Positions 32,571 to 43,352 are shown, numbered from the stretch's first letter. The stretch: DNA of 64,000 nucleotides from Chrysophaeum taylorii (GCA_029834535.1 JAQMWT010000572.1:124001-188000); one strand, 5' to 3'. Translations and numbers: made by a program. Notes: generated by a model from the letters alone, not told the origin.

Positions 32571-34937
32571 TGTCTCGGTGGAGTGGCCGCGGCAGCGAGG
32601 TGGACTGGGAGGGTGTTCGCGCGGACGCGAAGCGCGCCGTCGCGGCGCAGGTTGCGCAATCATACGAAGCATCGATGCGCGATATCTCGAACCAGCTGTC
32701 GCGACGTCGCGAGAGGATCGAGAGCTCCTCCTCGAGCCCCCGGGAAGCTTGGTGCCGACACAGCGAGGCGTGGGGCGCGAGCTACCCGGCGGTACCGCCA
32801 CCCTTCGAGGAGTGGGAGAGAGGCGGCGCCGAGTGTCCGCGGCACCTCGAAAAGTTCCGGCGGGAAGTGCGCGAGATGCTCGCCGCATCGATCGAGGACG
32901 CGTTCGGACAGATCGAGGAGTTGGTCGCGACGGTCTCGTCGCGCGCGCGCCGGCTCGAGGAAGAGATTCCGCGCGTCGATCGCGTGTCTCGCGTCGCAGC
33001 GAAGAGAGTCGATGAAGTTTCCGAGTCTCTCGCGTCGGCGCGGCGCGCCTTCTCGGAACGCGCGGGAGTCGACGACGCCTTTGCCAAGCGCACGCGCGAG
33101 GCGCTGGCGGCGCTGCGGCTCGCGGTCGATGAGCGGCCAACGCGTGCGGTGGCCGCCAAGCTCGCGACAGAGGCCGCGCGGCGGTGTTGCGACGATGACT
33201 GGGTCGGGTCTCGCGCGCGGTCCGCGGCGACCGAGATGCTGCTCGAGGAGGACGGCCCGGTCGACCGGGCAGTCCGGCAGGCGCTGGCGTGTCGCGAACC
33301 AAACGACGACGCTGTGATGGAGAAAGTGCGGAGGGCGCTCGACGACGAGCGTCGACGCACGCGCGAGGTCGTCGACCGCGCCGCCCGCGAGGTAGTCGAC
33401 CGCGCCAAAGCGGTCGAGACCGAGGCGCGCCGCCAGGAAACGCGGCTCGAGGCGCAGGCGACGCGCTACGTCGACGAGCTCCGCGAGGTGGCGCGCACAG
33501 CCAACGAGGATCGCGCGCGCGCCGCGCAGTTGATTGACGCGGCGGGTTCCCCGATCCTCGCGCTGCGACGCCGCGTCGAGGAACTCGATCTCTTAATTCT
33601 TCGGCGTACCGGCGCCGCCGGGGACGAGGAGGATGCTCGACGTTCGTTCGACGAGGAGCTGGCCTCGCTGCGAGGCGCTATCGACGCTGTCGATCAAAGG
33701 GTTGCGACTGTCGACCAAAGGGTTGAGGCTGTCGACCAAAGGGTCGAAGCCGTCGACCAAAGGACTACTACTGATGCCGTCGACCAAAGGGTCGATGCCG
33801 TCGACCGCGAGCTCGCCGCGGTCCGTTCCGACGTCGCGCGCCTCTCGGGTCGGCTAGACCAGGAGGCGGCCTCGCTCCGCCGCGACGTCGAGCGACTGCG
33901 CGTGGAATCTCTCCAGAGGCTGGACGTCGAGGAGACCGCCGGTCAACAAACACGCTCGGACCTCGCGGCTATCGCGCGTCGTCTCGACGATTTCGAGAAG
34001 GCCTTTGGCCGCGACGTCGCCGATCTTTTGCGCAGGCTTGACGAACGCGCTCCGGCGGCCGCGGCCGCGGTCCAGACCGAGCCCGCGCCCGCGATCGAGG
34101 CAGAGGTCCAAACAACGAGTACGACGGCAGTCGTCGAGGTCCAGACCGACTTCGCGGCGTGCTCCTTTGTTGACGACGGAACAGAAGCAAAAGAAGAAGA
34201 GGATGACTTGCACGAGGAAGACTACGAACCGGTTGCGGACGCTTCGAGCGCGCAGTGCCAGTTTTGCATGCGCCGGATACCGCGTCGAGAGATGCACGCG
34301 CACGTCGCCACCGAGTGCAAGCTGGCGATCGTCGAGTGCGAGCGGTGTGGCGATCGAGTTCGCCGCTGGAACCTCGAGCAGCACGCCAGGACCTGCCGCG
34401 CGACTGCATCGACGCCCAAACCGCTGCCTGCAAAAAAGCTGTCGCCAACGCGCAAGCTCCCGCCCTTCGACGCCCCCCCGCCGCGAGGTGGGCTCCTCTC
34501 TGGCCTGCGTTCGCGCACGAGAGAGCGCCGGGAGATTGAAAACGACGACGACGACGACGACGACGGCTCTAGATCCCAAGACGTGCTGCGCCCCTCGCTC
34601 TCCAAACCCGACGCCGATCCCGCCGACTGGCAGCCCGAAGAACTTCGAGACTACGTCAGGGACATTCTCGGCTTGTCTCACGTCGGCGATGTACTTTTAA
34701 AGCACCGCATCGGTGGTGCGCTCCTCCTCGACATGACCGAACCCGATCTGGTACGTTCCCTTGTTTCTGAGTGAGTGAGTGAGTGAGTGAGTGGTGTCTC
34801 CGCAGCTCGCCCCCGAGCCGCACGGCCTTGGTCTCGCGCGACACGAGACGGCCGCGCTCGTATCGCTCGTGCACCAGTCTCAAATGTTGCGGGAGAAGGC
34901 GATGGTCCAAAACCCAGACGTCACGACTCGATATTAG
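32570..34937 (+). CDS. Coiled-coil protein with C2HC zinc fingers and a C-terminal SAM domain
   Basis: Exon 1 is 32570-34750; a 55-nt GT-AG intron (34751-34805) leads in phase 0 to exon 2, ending at TAG 34935-34937. Without splicing the SAM domain would be cut short. Residues about 90-510 are almost continuous coiled coil, Arg/Glu/Ala-rich, with a tandem set of VDQRVEA-type heptads (about 380-410) from a roughly 21-nt DNA repeat. Then an acidic segment precedes two paired fingers: CQFCMRRIPRREMHAHVATEC and CERCGDRVRRWNLEQHARTC (C-x2-C-x12-H-x4-C type, TRAF-like). After a Pro/Lys linker and an Asp run comes a SAM domain: DWQPEELRDYVRDILGL, VLLKHRIGGALLLDMTEPDL, then LAPEPHGLGLARHETAALVS. SAM domains oligomerise. 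A scaffold at the basal body or cytoskeleton is plausible but unproven. Confidence 0.8.
34769..34793. repeat. (GAGT)n microsatellite inside an intron
   Basis: About six GAGT units filling the middle of the 55-nt intron of the SAM-domain gene; length changes here would change intron size only. Confidence 0.9.
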
Positions 34938-35326
34938 TCCGCCATCGTTTTCAGGGAGGTCGAAGCGGCCTCGGATTTGACTATGATAATCGTCTGGCCG
35001 GATGCATTGCGAGCGACTGCGACTGCGACTGCGACTGCGACTGCTCCCCTTATGGCCTGCGGGCTTCTTGGGTGCGTTCTACGTCGACCTCTTAAACCAA
35101 CCACTCGGGGACTCACGACGGCTCCGCCGTAGATAGCTCAGCTCAAAGCTGTGTGCATGGGTGGATGTGTATACCGTCGTCAGCAAGCCGCATAATAATA
35201 ATGGGACCGTCGTCGTTGGTCCCGCTGGATGGGACAAAAAATCTCGCGTTTATCGACAGAGAAAAATATTTCTTTCGTAGAAGGAGGGAGACACACACAC
35301 CACACGCGCGCTCACATGGCCTTTCT
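34938..35326. other. Convergent 3' flank, no gene seen
   Basis: About 390 bases between the stops of the SAM-domain gene (+) and the methyltransferase (-). It contains a (GCGACT)n hexanucleotide tandem at about 35010-35043 and a CA-rich run near 35291-35305. Confidence 0.6.
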
Positions 35327-36475
35327 CTAATTCGCGTGGCGCAAAGAAGGCCGAGCTAAGAAGGAGGAGCTGCCAGTTGGGAGTGTGAGATTGACGCAAC
35401 GCATGGGAGGAAGACCCGTGTCTGGGCGCGTTGGCGGGCGATCGGGCTGCTGTCGCATTTTATTGGCGAGGCGGACGAAGCGGCCGGCGCCGTGGCGCGG
35501 CTGCTGCGCGGCGGCCCTTCGGCGAAGATAGTGGCGGGGATAGTTGTCGTGCGCCTCGGCTTGCAGCGCGTAGCGGAGGGAGACGGGGGTGACGGGCTTG
35601 TAGCAGCGCAGGCGCCAATCGGGGAAGGACATGATGCCCACGAACTTGTTTTCGGAAGGTCGGTCGATGCTAAGGCACTCGCAGTCGAGGCCCGCCTCCT
35701 CGAAGGCGTCCTCGAGATACCAGCAGCTGAACGAGTGCAAGTGGTCGGGCTGGTTGCAGATCCAGTCGTCTTCGTCTCGCGCGCGACGCCTCGGGCGGTC
35801 TTCCGCGTGGTTGCAAATCTCGTACGGGATGTCATCGCGGGCGCGCGAGCGACACGGGGTCTCGGTGTCGACGAAGCCGCCCGGCACCAGGACTCTCGAG
35901 AGCTCGGTTGTTGCCTTGTGGATATCCGAGACGTGCTCGAGGACGTGGAGGATGATGACGGCGTCGAAGCTATAGTTGGCCGCGGGAATGTCCTGCACGT
36001 CGGCTCGGATCGTGCTGTTGTCGTAGGTGCGTCGGTAGAGGTCGTCGGCCAGGTAATCGTAGCGCTTGAGCTCCACCGATAAGTGCTGCTCGAGCAATCG
36101 CGCGTGCTGGCGGTGTGGACCGAAGTACGCGACGACTGGCGTATCGACTGCTGGCGGCCGGACGCCCCATAACAGACACGAAAATCGCTGCCGCTCGCGC
36201 GAGCGGCAGTTCGGGCACAGCGCCAACCGGGACTCCATCCCCAGTGCGCTGCCGCGACGCGTCCCGACGAGTCGCCACTCGTCGACGCAGGCGCCGCAGC
36301 AGGGGCAAAACCGCGCCGCGGCGCACTTGGTCGCATTCTGGCTCAGGAGCTGCGTGAAAAAGTTCCCCGTCGTCGCCACGTGCGCCGCCGCGCGACGTCG
36401 CGGCCGCCGCCACCGCGCCGGGAGCGCCTCTGGCACCGCCAACGAGGCTGGTGGAGTTGCGCTCGTTGCGAGCAT
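35327..36475 (-). CDS. Class I SAM-dependent methyltransferase with N-terminal zinc ribbon
   Basis: A 382-residue protein. After a basic, Ala-rich N-terminus (about 45 residues, possible organelle targeting) it has a four-Cys ribbon: CPCCGACVDEWRLVG and LCPNCRSRERQRF. This CPxCG...CPxCxSxER pattern is known from a family of bacterial-type methyltransferases. The Rossmann part follows: VVAYFGPHRQHARLLEQ, YDYLADDLYR, IRADVQDIP and the post-motif FDAVIILHVLEHVSDIHKA, then LSRVLVPGGF. An HSFSCWYLEDAFEEAGL segment follows the typical last helix. The substrate is unknown. It starts at ATG 36473-36475 and needs no intron. A bacterial origin is suggested by the domain pair. Confidence 0.75.
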   Translation of the reverse strand: MLATSATPPASLAVPEALPARWRRPRRRAAAHVATTGNFFTQLLSQNATKCAAARFCPCCGACVDEWRLVGTRRGSALGMESRLALCPNCRSRERQRFSCLLWGVRPPAVDTPVVAYFGPHRQHARLLEQHLSVELKRYDYLADDLYRRTYDNSTIRADVQDIPAANYSFDAVIILHVLEHVSDIHKATTELSRVLVPGGFVDTETPCRSRARDDIPYEICNHAEDRPRRRARDEDDWICNQPDHLHSFSCWYLEDAFEEAGLDCECLSIDRPSENKFVGIMSFPDWRLRCYKPVTPVSLRYALQAEAHDNYPRHYLRRRAAAQQPRHGAGRFVRLANKMRQQPDRPPTRPDTGLPPMRCVNLTLPTGSSSFLARPSLRHAN

Positions 36476-38567
36476 TGGGTGGGTGTGTCTTCAACGACGC
36501 GCGTTGACAAGAAGAGGTCCGTTGGTTTTCGTTACAGTGTGGAACTTGACGTGGAACTTGACTTGGGACCGAACCACTGCGCAGGTGGCCGAGACGGCAT
36601 CCAGAACGTGTTTGTCTCCGCCCGAGAGTCAAATTTTGAGGCGAGCCCGACCAAGTAAACGCTGCGACCATGTTTTGCGACAGCGACGCCAGTCAATCAA
36701 AGTACCCGGTCACCACGTTAATTTTTCGGTCGTGAGCTTGTTTGAAGACGACGCACTCAGCGAAGAATTTTCCTTTGTCGCTGCTACGACATGCGTTTTC
36801 AAGTGGTTCGATTTCGCGCTGTGCAAAAAGGGCTCGACGTTGCCTTTCGTCGGCTTATCCTGAAGACGATGGAAATTTAGACCAAGTCGTCCGCTCTTCC
36901 TCGTGTGCGACATCGAAATCGAAGACCGAGATTTATACCACCGGGTACAATATCCAAGGTGTCTCCAACCGCTGCATGCGCCGCACCGTCTTGACAGAGT
37001 TCGGCCAGGCGTTGTGCCAGGTGCCGAGCTGCGGCGCAATAGATCGAGACCCGTTCGCCAACAACAACAAAAGACCCAGACGTCGCAGTGGCCGAGGCTT
37101 TTTTTCGTTAAGCAGCACAAGTACTTATGTTTTCTCTGTTCAAAAGCGCTCCTCCTCATGCTCCTACTGGTGCCTCGCCACGAAGTTTGAATAATCAAGC
37201 GTTGGAATCCGGGGCATCGAAATTTGTGTCAAACACGAAGGTAAGATTGACGCGTATCCGCCTGTGACGTCGGCTCGAGCCTAGAAGGTTTAGTCACCAT
37301 GTTCACCGACTCGCCGACGCCGATGTCACCTGTCCTCGTCGACATTGTCGGTTCCAAAACGTATTTCCGGTTGCTTCTTCTGTGGACCTTGGTGCTTTCA
37401 ATGCCTGACGGCACTGAGCTGTTCATCCGTTCATCCGCAGTCTTGGCGTGCCACGGACACACTTGCGGTACCAACCTTCCTTTCACCCCACAAAAGAATG
37501 CGGGAATCATTTCGTCGTTGTCGTCGCGAACGGGCAAAGAGAAGTGTTTCGCCGCCTTTGTGTCGTCGTCCACGGCAGCAAAAGAACTCCCGGGCTACTG
37601 GCTAGCGAAAAGTCCGTGGACAAGCTCTCCGTCGTTGGAACCGACTTTGCTGGGAAGGCGCGTGTGGACGAGGTCACTAGCGCTAACGAGTCAACCAAGG
37701 GCTGGATTGAGCACGACTCCTCTGTCCTCGACGAGGTCGGCGATGCAATCGTCGCGACTACGACCGGATTTTTTTCAAGCTGAAGCTCATTATTACCATG
37801 CCTACACGAAAATAATACAGGGACGAGTATTCCTGGCAGCGACCATGCAGCATATTATGACTAAAAAGATTCTTCGGTTGCGGAGAGTCGCGGTGCTCGA
37901 AGCGATTTGAAGTCTGGCACGAACACTTTCGTCGATCCAGGGCTGATGGCTTCCCCCCTCAACGACGCCGAGTACGTCGTCCAGGCGCCCGGGATGATGA
38001 ATCTCACGGCCTATACCCATACTGTCTTCTTCTTCCGCCCCGTAGACACGACTACGGGTGCGGTGTATTCGAGACGCGCGCGCTGGGACACCGCTAACGC
38101 GTGGAAACAAGCCCGTCGAAGTCCGGATCTTGGCAAGACAGTGTCTTTCTTTCATTCATTCATTCATTCACAGCCGGCTACTGCGCCGCCCCGTGGCGCG
38201 GGGGATTACGTATATATGTCTTCAAAATTACAGTGCGCGGGCTGCCTTCATTCATCAAGATCTTGGCGTGGTCTTCGTCGCGCGCTCGAGATCACGCGCA
38301 TATTGCAAGGAGCACAGATCTGCTGCGACGACGAGCTCGCGCAACAAGACGACGACCCGAGGATCTGGTGACGACAGCAAACATCCTTATATACTACGAG
38401 ACGAGAGAGCGAGCACTAGCGCAACGCCCGCGGTTCGACGCGGCCATACATAATAACTGTTGTTGTTGCTGCCACAGAGTGTACTGTATTTTGCGGCGCA
38501 CGAGACGGATTTTTGGATGGTCGCAGATGATGAATATGAGGCGTCGCAGGCGAAAAAAAAAAAATGA
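36476..38567. other. Unassigned 2.1 kb with possible exons of an unknown plus-strand gene
   Basis: No family recognised. Plus-strand stretches look more protein-like than random: around 36715-36860 (FEDDALSEEFSFVAATTC), around 36870-37060 (KTEIYTTGYNIQGVSN, VPSCGAIDRDP), 37299-37600 (SPVLVDIVGSKTYF), around 37590-37740 (DKLSVVGTDFAGKARVDEVT) and 37907-38030 (FVDPGLMASPLNDAEYVV). They lie in different frames with plausible GTAAG donors (for example at 37221), so a multi-exon gene or its remnant is possible but not assembled here. A (TTCA)n microsatellite is at about 38149-38170. Confidence 0.25.
38149..38170. repeat. (TTCA)n microsatellite
   Basis: Five tandem TTCA units in intergenic DNA. 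A shorter similar run occurs at about 43285-43299 near the SSRP1 gene. Confidence 0.85.
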
Positions 38568-40796
38568 CTAGTGGGCACTCGGGCCTACGCCGGCGAGCGG
38601 GGAGCGCGCGGCGTCTTGCGCATCGGGATGGTGTTCGTCGAAGGTTGGGACGTTGTCGTCGTCGTCTTGTTGAGGTTGTTGTTGTTCGGATTGTGGCGGG
38701 GGAGAGGAGGGGTCGTCGTTGGCGTAGGAGAGATTTTGCTTTTTGACCATGGACGCGTAGAGGCCGCCTTTGATGGCGAGGAGCTGTTGGTGCGTGCCCT
38801 TTTCTGCCACGGTGCCGTCGCGGAGGCAGTAGATGAGGTCGCTCGATTGGATGGTGGAGAGGCGGTGGGCGACGACGAGCTTTGATGAATTTGTCGCGTC
38901 GATGGCGTGCTGGACGAGGCGCTCGGACTCGCTGTCGAGGGCGGCCGTGGGCTCGTCGAGGACGATCACGGCGGGTCGTCTGAGGAGGGCGCGGGCGATG
39001 GCGACGCGGGCCTTCTGGCCCCCCGAGAGGAAGGCGCCCGAGGCGCCGACGCGGGTCTCGAGGCCGTCGGGGAGCCGGTCGGTGAACTCGAGGACGCCGG
39101 CTCGTCTTGCGGCGTCGATAACGTTGTCGTCGGCGGCGAGGGGATCGTCGTCGGCGAGACCGAAGCGGACGTTGTCCGAAACGGTGCCGTCGAAGAGACG
39201 GGGCTCCTGCTCGACGTAGGCGAGGCGGCGCGAGAGGCCGCGCTGGTCGAGGTCCCTGATGTCGATGCCATCCAAAGAAACGCGGCCCTCTTTTGTCTCG
39301 TACTGCCGGAGCACGAGGCGGACGACGGTGCTCTTGCCCGAGCCCGAGGGTCCGACGAGCGCGACTTTAGCCCCGGAAGGAACGGAAATCGTGACGTTGT
39401 CGAGCGCGAGGTCGTCGGGGCGCGACGGGTAAGAGAAAGTGACGCTCTCGAGGTCGATGCGGCCCGTCGTCGCGGTCTTCTCCGGAGGGTCGCAGGTCGT
39501 CGCTCGGGGGAACCGCGAGCGGTCGAGGACGAGGAGGCCGTCCGAGTCGAGCTCGGTGCACTTGGAGAGGAGGGCAGAGGGAGGATTGGCGCCGGTCCAG
39601 GTGGGGGTCCGCGTCGCGACGTCGAAGGCCGCCGCGCCGGCGCCGAGGGCCTCCTCGACCTTGGCCCACTGGTCCCCGACGTCGAAGGCGGCCGAATTTA
39701 CGAACGCCGAGTAGAATACGAAGGCGACGAGCGTCTCGGAGGTGATCGCGCCCGAGCGGCGCGCGAGTTCGCCGCACGCGAGGATCGCGGCGGTGGACCC
39801 CGCGCGCGCGAGGCCGAGGGCGACGCGGGAGGCGCCGTACCCGAGACCGTGGCGGCGCTGGAGGGCCGTCGCGGCCGCGACCGCCCTCGCGTAGTCGGCG
39901 GCGACGCGGTCTTCGGCGCCTAGGGCGCGGACGACGCGGACGTTCTCGAGGGACTCGTCGGCGACGGCGGCCGCGCGGGCGAGGGCATCCTGCGTGCGCC
40001 GGCTCGTCGCGCGCGCGAACCGCCCGTAGACGTCGGTCAGGACGCCGGCGAGCGCCATGAACGAGACGGCCAACGTCGCGAGGCGCGCGTCGAGCCAGAA
40101 CAGGTACGCGACTCCGCCGACGGCCTGGATCGTCTGGCGCGCGAGGATGTTGAGGTTGAACGACACCACGTCGGCCACCTTGGTCGCGTCGCTCGAGAGC
40201 CGGGACGTTAGCTCGCCGCGCGACGTCGCGTCGAAGTAACCCAGGTCCTGCGCGAGCAGGTTCTCGAACATGGCCCGCCGTAGCCTCGAGACGACCCTCG
40301 ACCCCGCGAGCCAGAAGGCGGCGCCGCGCAGCCCCGTAAATATCGCCGCAAGCGTCGAGGCCACGAGCAGACCCACGACGGGTTCGGCGACCGAACGCTG
40401 CTCGCCCTTTCCGTTGGCGACGATCGCGTTCAGCGCCGTCGACGAGAAGTGCGGTACCGCGACGTCCGCGAGCGCCGCGAGGACCAGGAATATGGCTGCG
40501 GCCGCGAGGGGCATCACGTCCTGCCCGACGAGCGACCGCATCACCCTCCACTGCGCGCGTCGCCGCTGCTTTTCGGTAGTGGTGGTGGTGGTGGTGGTCA
40601 ACGAGGCTTGCCGCCGTGTCTCGACGACGACGAGGGGGGCAGGTCGGCGTAACAAGTTGCGCACTCCTCCTCCTCCTCTTCTTCCTCGAAATAAGAGGGG
40701 TGCGTTGTTGTACCCGTCGACGACGAGAAGACCGGCAGCCGAAACGACGAGGATCATCATCACCGTCAACCTCAACTCCCGAATCCTAGCCATCAT
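38568..40796 (-). CDS. Half-size ABC exporter, ABCB (TAP/MDR-like) subfamily
   Basis: A 742-residue membrane transporter that would work as a dimer. The N-terminus carries a hydrophobic signal (LTVMMILVVSAAGLLVVDGY) then an Arg-rich and Thr-rich stretch (eight Thr, coded by a GGT/GTG repeat), suggesting import through the secretory route, possibly to the plastid envelope. The type I exporter membrane domain follows: PLAAAAIFLVLAALADVAV, the DLGYFDATSRGELTSRLSSD loop, and further helices to about residue 385. The nucleotide-binding domain is complete: VTFSYPSRPDD, Walker A GPSGSGKST, Q-loop AYVEQEPRLF, signature FLSGGQKARVAIARAL, Walker B VIVLDEPTAALD, H-loop VAHRLS. An acidic, Gln-rich tail ends the protein. 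No intron. The start at 40794-40796 lies 57 bp from the divergent channel-like gene. Substrate unknown. Confidence 0.9.
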   Translation of the reverse strand: MMARIRELRLTVMMILVVSAAGLLVVDGYNNAPLLFRGRRGGGGVRNLLRRPAPLVVVETRRQASLTTTTTTTTEKQRRRAQWRVMRSLVGQDVMPLAAAAIFLVLAALADVAVPHFSSTALNAIVANGKGEQRSVAEPVVGLLVASTLAAIFTGLRGAAFWLAGSRVVSRLRRAMFENLLAQDLGYFDATSRGELTSRLSSDATKVADVVSFNLNILARQTIQAVGGVAYLFWLDARLATLAVSFMALAGVLTDVYGRFARATSRRTQDALARAAAVADESLENVRVVRALGAEDRVAADYARAVAAATALQRRHGLGYGASRVALGLARAGSTAAILACGELARRSGAITSETLVAFVFYSAFVNSAAFDVGDQWAKVEEALGAGAAAFDVATRTPTWTGANPPSALLSKCTELDSDGLLVLDRSRFPRATTCDPPEKTATTGRIDLESVTFSYPSRPDDLALDNVTISVPSGAKVALVGPSGSGKSTVVRLVLRQYETKEGRVSLDGIDIRDLDQRGLSRRLAYVEQEPRLFDGTVSDNVRFGLADDDPLAADDNVIDAARRAGVLEFTDRLPDGLETRVGASGAFLSGGQKARVAIARALLRRPAVIVLDEPTAALDSESERLVQHAIDATNSSKLVVAHRLSTIQSSDLIYCLRDGTVAEKGTHQQLLAIKGGLYASMVKKQNLSYANDDPSSPPPQSEQQQPQQDDDDNVPTFDEHHPDAQDAARSPLAGVGPSAH

Positions 40797-40853
40797 TCCG
40801 AAACCTTACCCCCAGAATTTTTAAGTACCCTTGTTCTTCTTCTTCTCGACGAG
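40797..40853. promoter_or_regulatory. Very short shared promoter between divergent membrane-protein genes
   Basis: Only 57 bp separate the ABC transporter and channel-like start codons. The stretch is AT-rich (a TTTTTAAG core) with TTC repeats on one side. Both core promoters and both 5' UTRs must be in it or in the coding regions. Confidence 0.4.
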
Positions 40854-43141
40854 ATGCGAGGCGTGGTGTTAGGGATGTGGTGGTGGTGGTGGCGTTGCGC
40901 GGGGCGCCGCGTCGCGGAGATGACGGCGTACCACCCCGGGTCCAAGGGCGGCGAAGCCGTGGAGATCGGCGTGGACTCGATCTGGGCCGACTTTGGTAGC
41001 CTCGAACGCCTCGTCTACGCTTGCCCCGACGCGCCGGGAATTGCGATGTGCGCCTCGACGACTATCGAAAAGTCCCTCCAGCAGCAGGCCGCGTCGACGG
41101 CGGCGAGGGACCCGCGGCACGGGGCGACGACGATGCGATGCTGGAACGCGTCGTCGATCCAGCTCTCGGGTCTGGCCGTCGGCGCGCGCGCGCGCGTCGA
41201 CTTGAGTCGCGACAAAATCGTCGACTTCGATGCGACCACCACGGTGGTGATCGAGGAGGGCGTGTTCTGCGCGCGACCGGTGAACTCGACGAGTTTTGTC
41301 CAACGGAACGCCTTCGCGACCTGGACGTTTCGAACGGTCTCGGCGCCGGAGGTACCGGACGACGCCAAGACGGCCAACACCACCGTGACCACCAAAAAGT
41401 ACTCGGTCTACGGGCTAGGGGTCTTCATAAACGACGTCGCGACGATCGACGTCGGCGCCGGAACCTTCTACGGCGACGTCTCGATTTACGCGCTCCGCGA
41501 GCCCCCGCGTCTTTTTTTACTTTTTGTCGTCTTTTTAAACAACAACAACAACAACAATCAGGGTACTACCGGACCTTTGTCGACCCGAAGACGGCGCTCG
41601 ACGAGGCGACGCTCCGCGGCTCGGCCCGCGAGTGCGCGATGCAGTCCTCGGACGCGGCCGACAAGTGGCTCCTCCTAAAAAAATTTGACGACGATTCTCC
41701 TTTGCCGCGCCGGTCCGACGCGGACGACGACGACGTCGTCGCCGTCGACGACACGGGAAGGTTCGTGACGTTCGTGAATGCGGGGAAATTTCCAAAGGTC
41801 GAAGTCGAGTACCGCGCCGACGACTTCGACCACGTCCGCGTCCGGACCGAGTTCTATTTCGAACCCACGCTCCGATCGTACCCGTTTCAACGGCAGACTC
41901 TCCCGGTGACCTTGGAGCTCGCGTCGGACGTGCTGCGGCAGACGCCCTCGAAACTCCTCTGCTTGCTCGCGCCCTACTCGGGCTTTGCGCCGAGGCTCTC
42001 CTCCTTCAGCGCGAACGAAAACGAGGACAAGGTGTTGACGGCCAGCGCCGTCGTCGACGAGGCGCCTCGCGCGCCTCCGTTTCCGTCGTGCGACGGCGCG
42101 CCCCAGTTCGAGTTTCCGCGCGCCCACAATCTCCGGCGCCGTGCCGTCCAGACTAACGATACGTCCTACTTGGTCCCAAATAACCCCTGCGCGCCCAAGA
42201 GGTCCACCTCCCGGCTCTCGCTCAACATCGTCTACGAGCCTCCGGTTCGCCTCGGCGCGATGGTCCTCCTCCCGAGCGGCTTGATCGGCGCGGGCGCCTT
42301 GGTCAGCTACGCCTTGAACGACCCTGTCTCGAGACTCCAGACACTGGCGACCTCCCTCCTCGCCGCCGTCGTCCAGCACGCCTCGATACGCGCGGCCCTC
42401 CCGCCGCGCAGCGTCATGACCACCGCCGACGAGTTCGCGTTCTGCGTCTACGCCGTCATCGCCGTCGCCACGGCGGCCTCCTTCTTTGTGGCACTCTTCA
42501 ACGCGCCCGAAGCACGCAAGCTCGCCGGCGCCGCGGGCGCGGCGAGCGTCGTTTTCTTCTTCCACGCGAAACCCCCCGCCGGCGTCGACCTCGACTGGGT
42601 TCCCGCGCTCACCATATTTTCCGCTATCTTCGTGCTCCTGGCCGCGCTCTCGAGGCCTCTTTCCGTCGTCCGAGCCCTGTTCTTTTGCTGCGCCTGCCTT
42701 CTCCGCCGCCCTACATCAACTAGGCGTCACCACCACCACCACCACCACCACCACCACCACCACCCCAAGGGCAATAATTGCGAAATCTTGCTCGACGACC
42801 TGGACGACGATGACTTCGATACCGACCGAGCTCTTAGCCCCGGCGGCGGGGGCGGCGGCGGCGGCGACGACGGGTCCTCCTCGCCACCGCGGCGCGCCAC
42901 GGGGTCACGTCGCCTTAACGCGACGACGACGACGACGACGACGACCTGCGACGCTAACGCCTGCTTCGCCTGCCGCCACCTCGAGGCCTGTTGCTGTGCG
43001 CGGCCTCGCCGCCCGCGCCCAGGCTTCACGTACGTCGACCACGACGACAAGAAAGCGAGCTCCGGCGACGACGAGCGCATCCGCCTCGACACCCACCGGT
43101 CCTCGAACAACTACATTCTCAAGCAGCGAGCGACCGCATAG
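40854..43141 (+). CDS. Pentameric ligand-gated ion channel-like membrane protein
   Basis: Two exons, 40854-41508 and 41562-43141, joined in phase 1 across a 53-nt GT-AG intron (41509-41561) that links SIYALREPPR to YYRTFVDPKT. The N-terminal half resembles the extracellular beta-sandwich of Cys-loop channels: VYGLGVFINDVATIDVGAGT (family pattern VxVGxxIxxIxxIDxxxxTF) and FEPTLRSYPFQRQTLPVTLE (pattern LxxFPFDxQxLxIxLE). The membrane part follows the pLGIC order: VRLGAMVLLPSGLIGAGALV (TM1), SRLQTLATSLLAAVVQHASI (TM2, pore), an ALPPRSVMTTADEF linker (pattern LPxxSYxxxxD), FCVYAVIAVATAASFFVALF (TM3), then two more hydrophobic spans (about residues 525-580). The paired Cys of a true Cys-loop is not obvious. 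Oddly, a tail of about 130 residues follows, with 12 consecutive His, Gly and Thr runs and Cys pairs. Ligand and ion are unknown. Confidence 0.7.
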
Positions 43142-43352
43142 GTAGCCGCGGTCTTTTCCTCGCGCCAGCATTTAAGGCCGCGAGCCCCTAAGCCCTCCTT
43201 CCGGACTCGTAGGAAGGAGCCTGTCCGTCCGTCCTTAGGTGCGTCCACCCCCGTCTGGGCGGGGGCGTCTGGGCCTGTCAATGGATTCATTCATTCAATA
43301 GCAATAGCATTAACCCAGCAGCAGCAGCAACCGTCAGGTTCGAACGCGAGCG

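Noticed and set aside
38907-39923. 338-codon plus-strand frame opposite the ABC transporter
   Set aside because: Antisense shadow; the minus strand has complete ABC motifs.
41675-42565. 296-codon minus-strand frame within the channel-like gene
   Set aside because: Arg/Gly/Glu-rich mirror of the membrane-domain codons; no motif.
43280-43352. GGTTCGAAC near 43338 as a tRNA T-arm
   Set aside because: No acceptor stem or anticodon arm can be paired around it; it lies in the SSRP1 5' flank.
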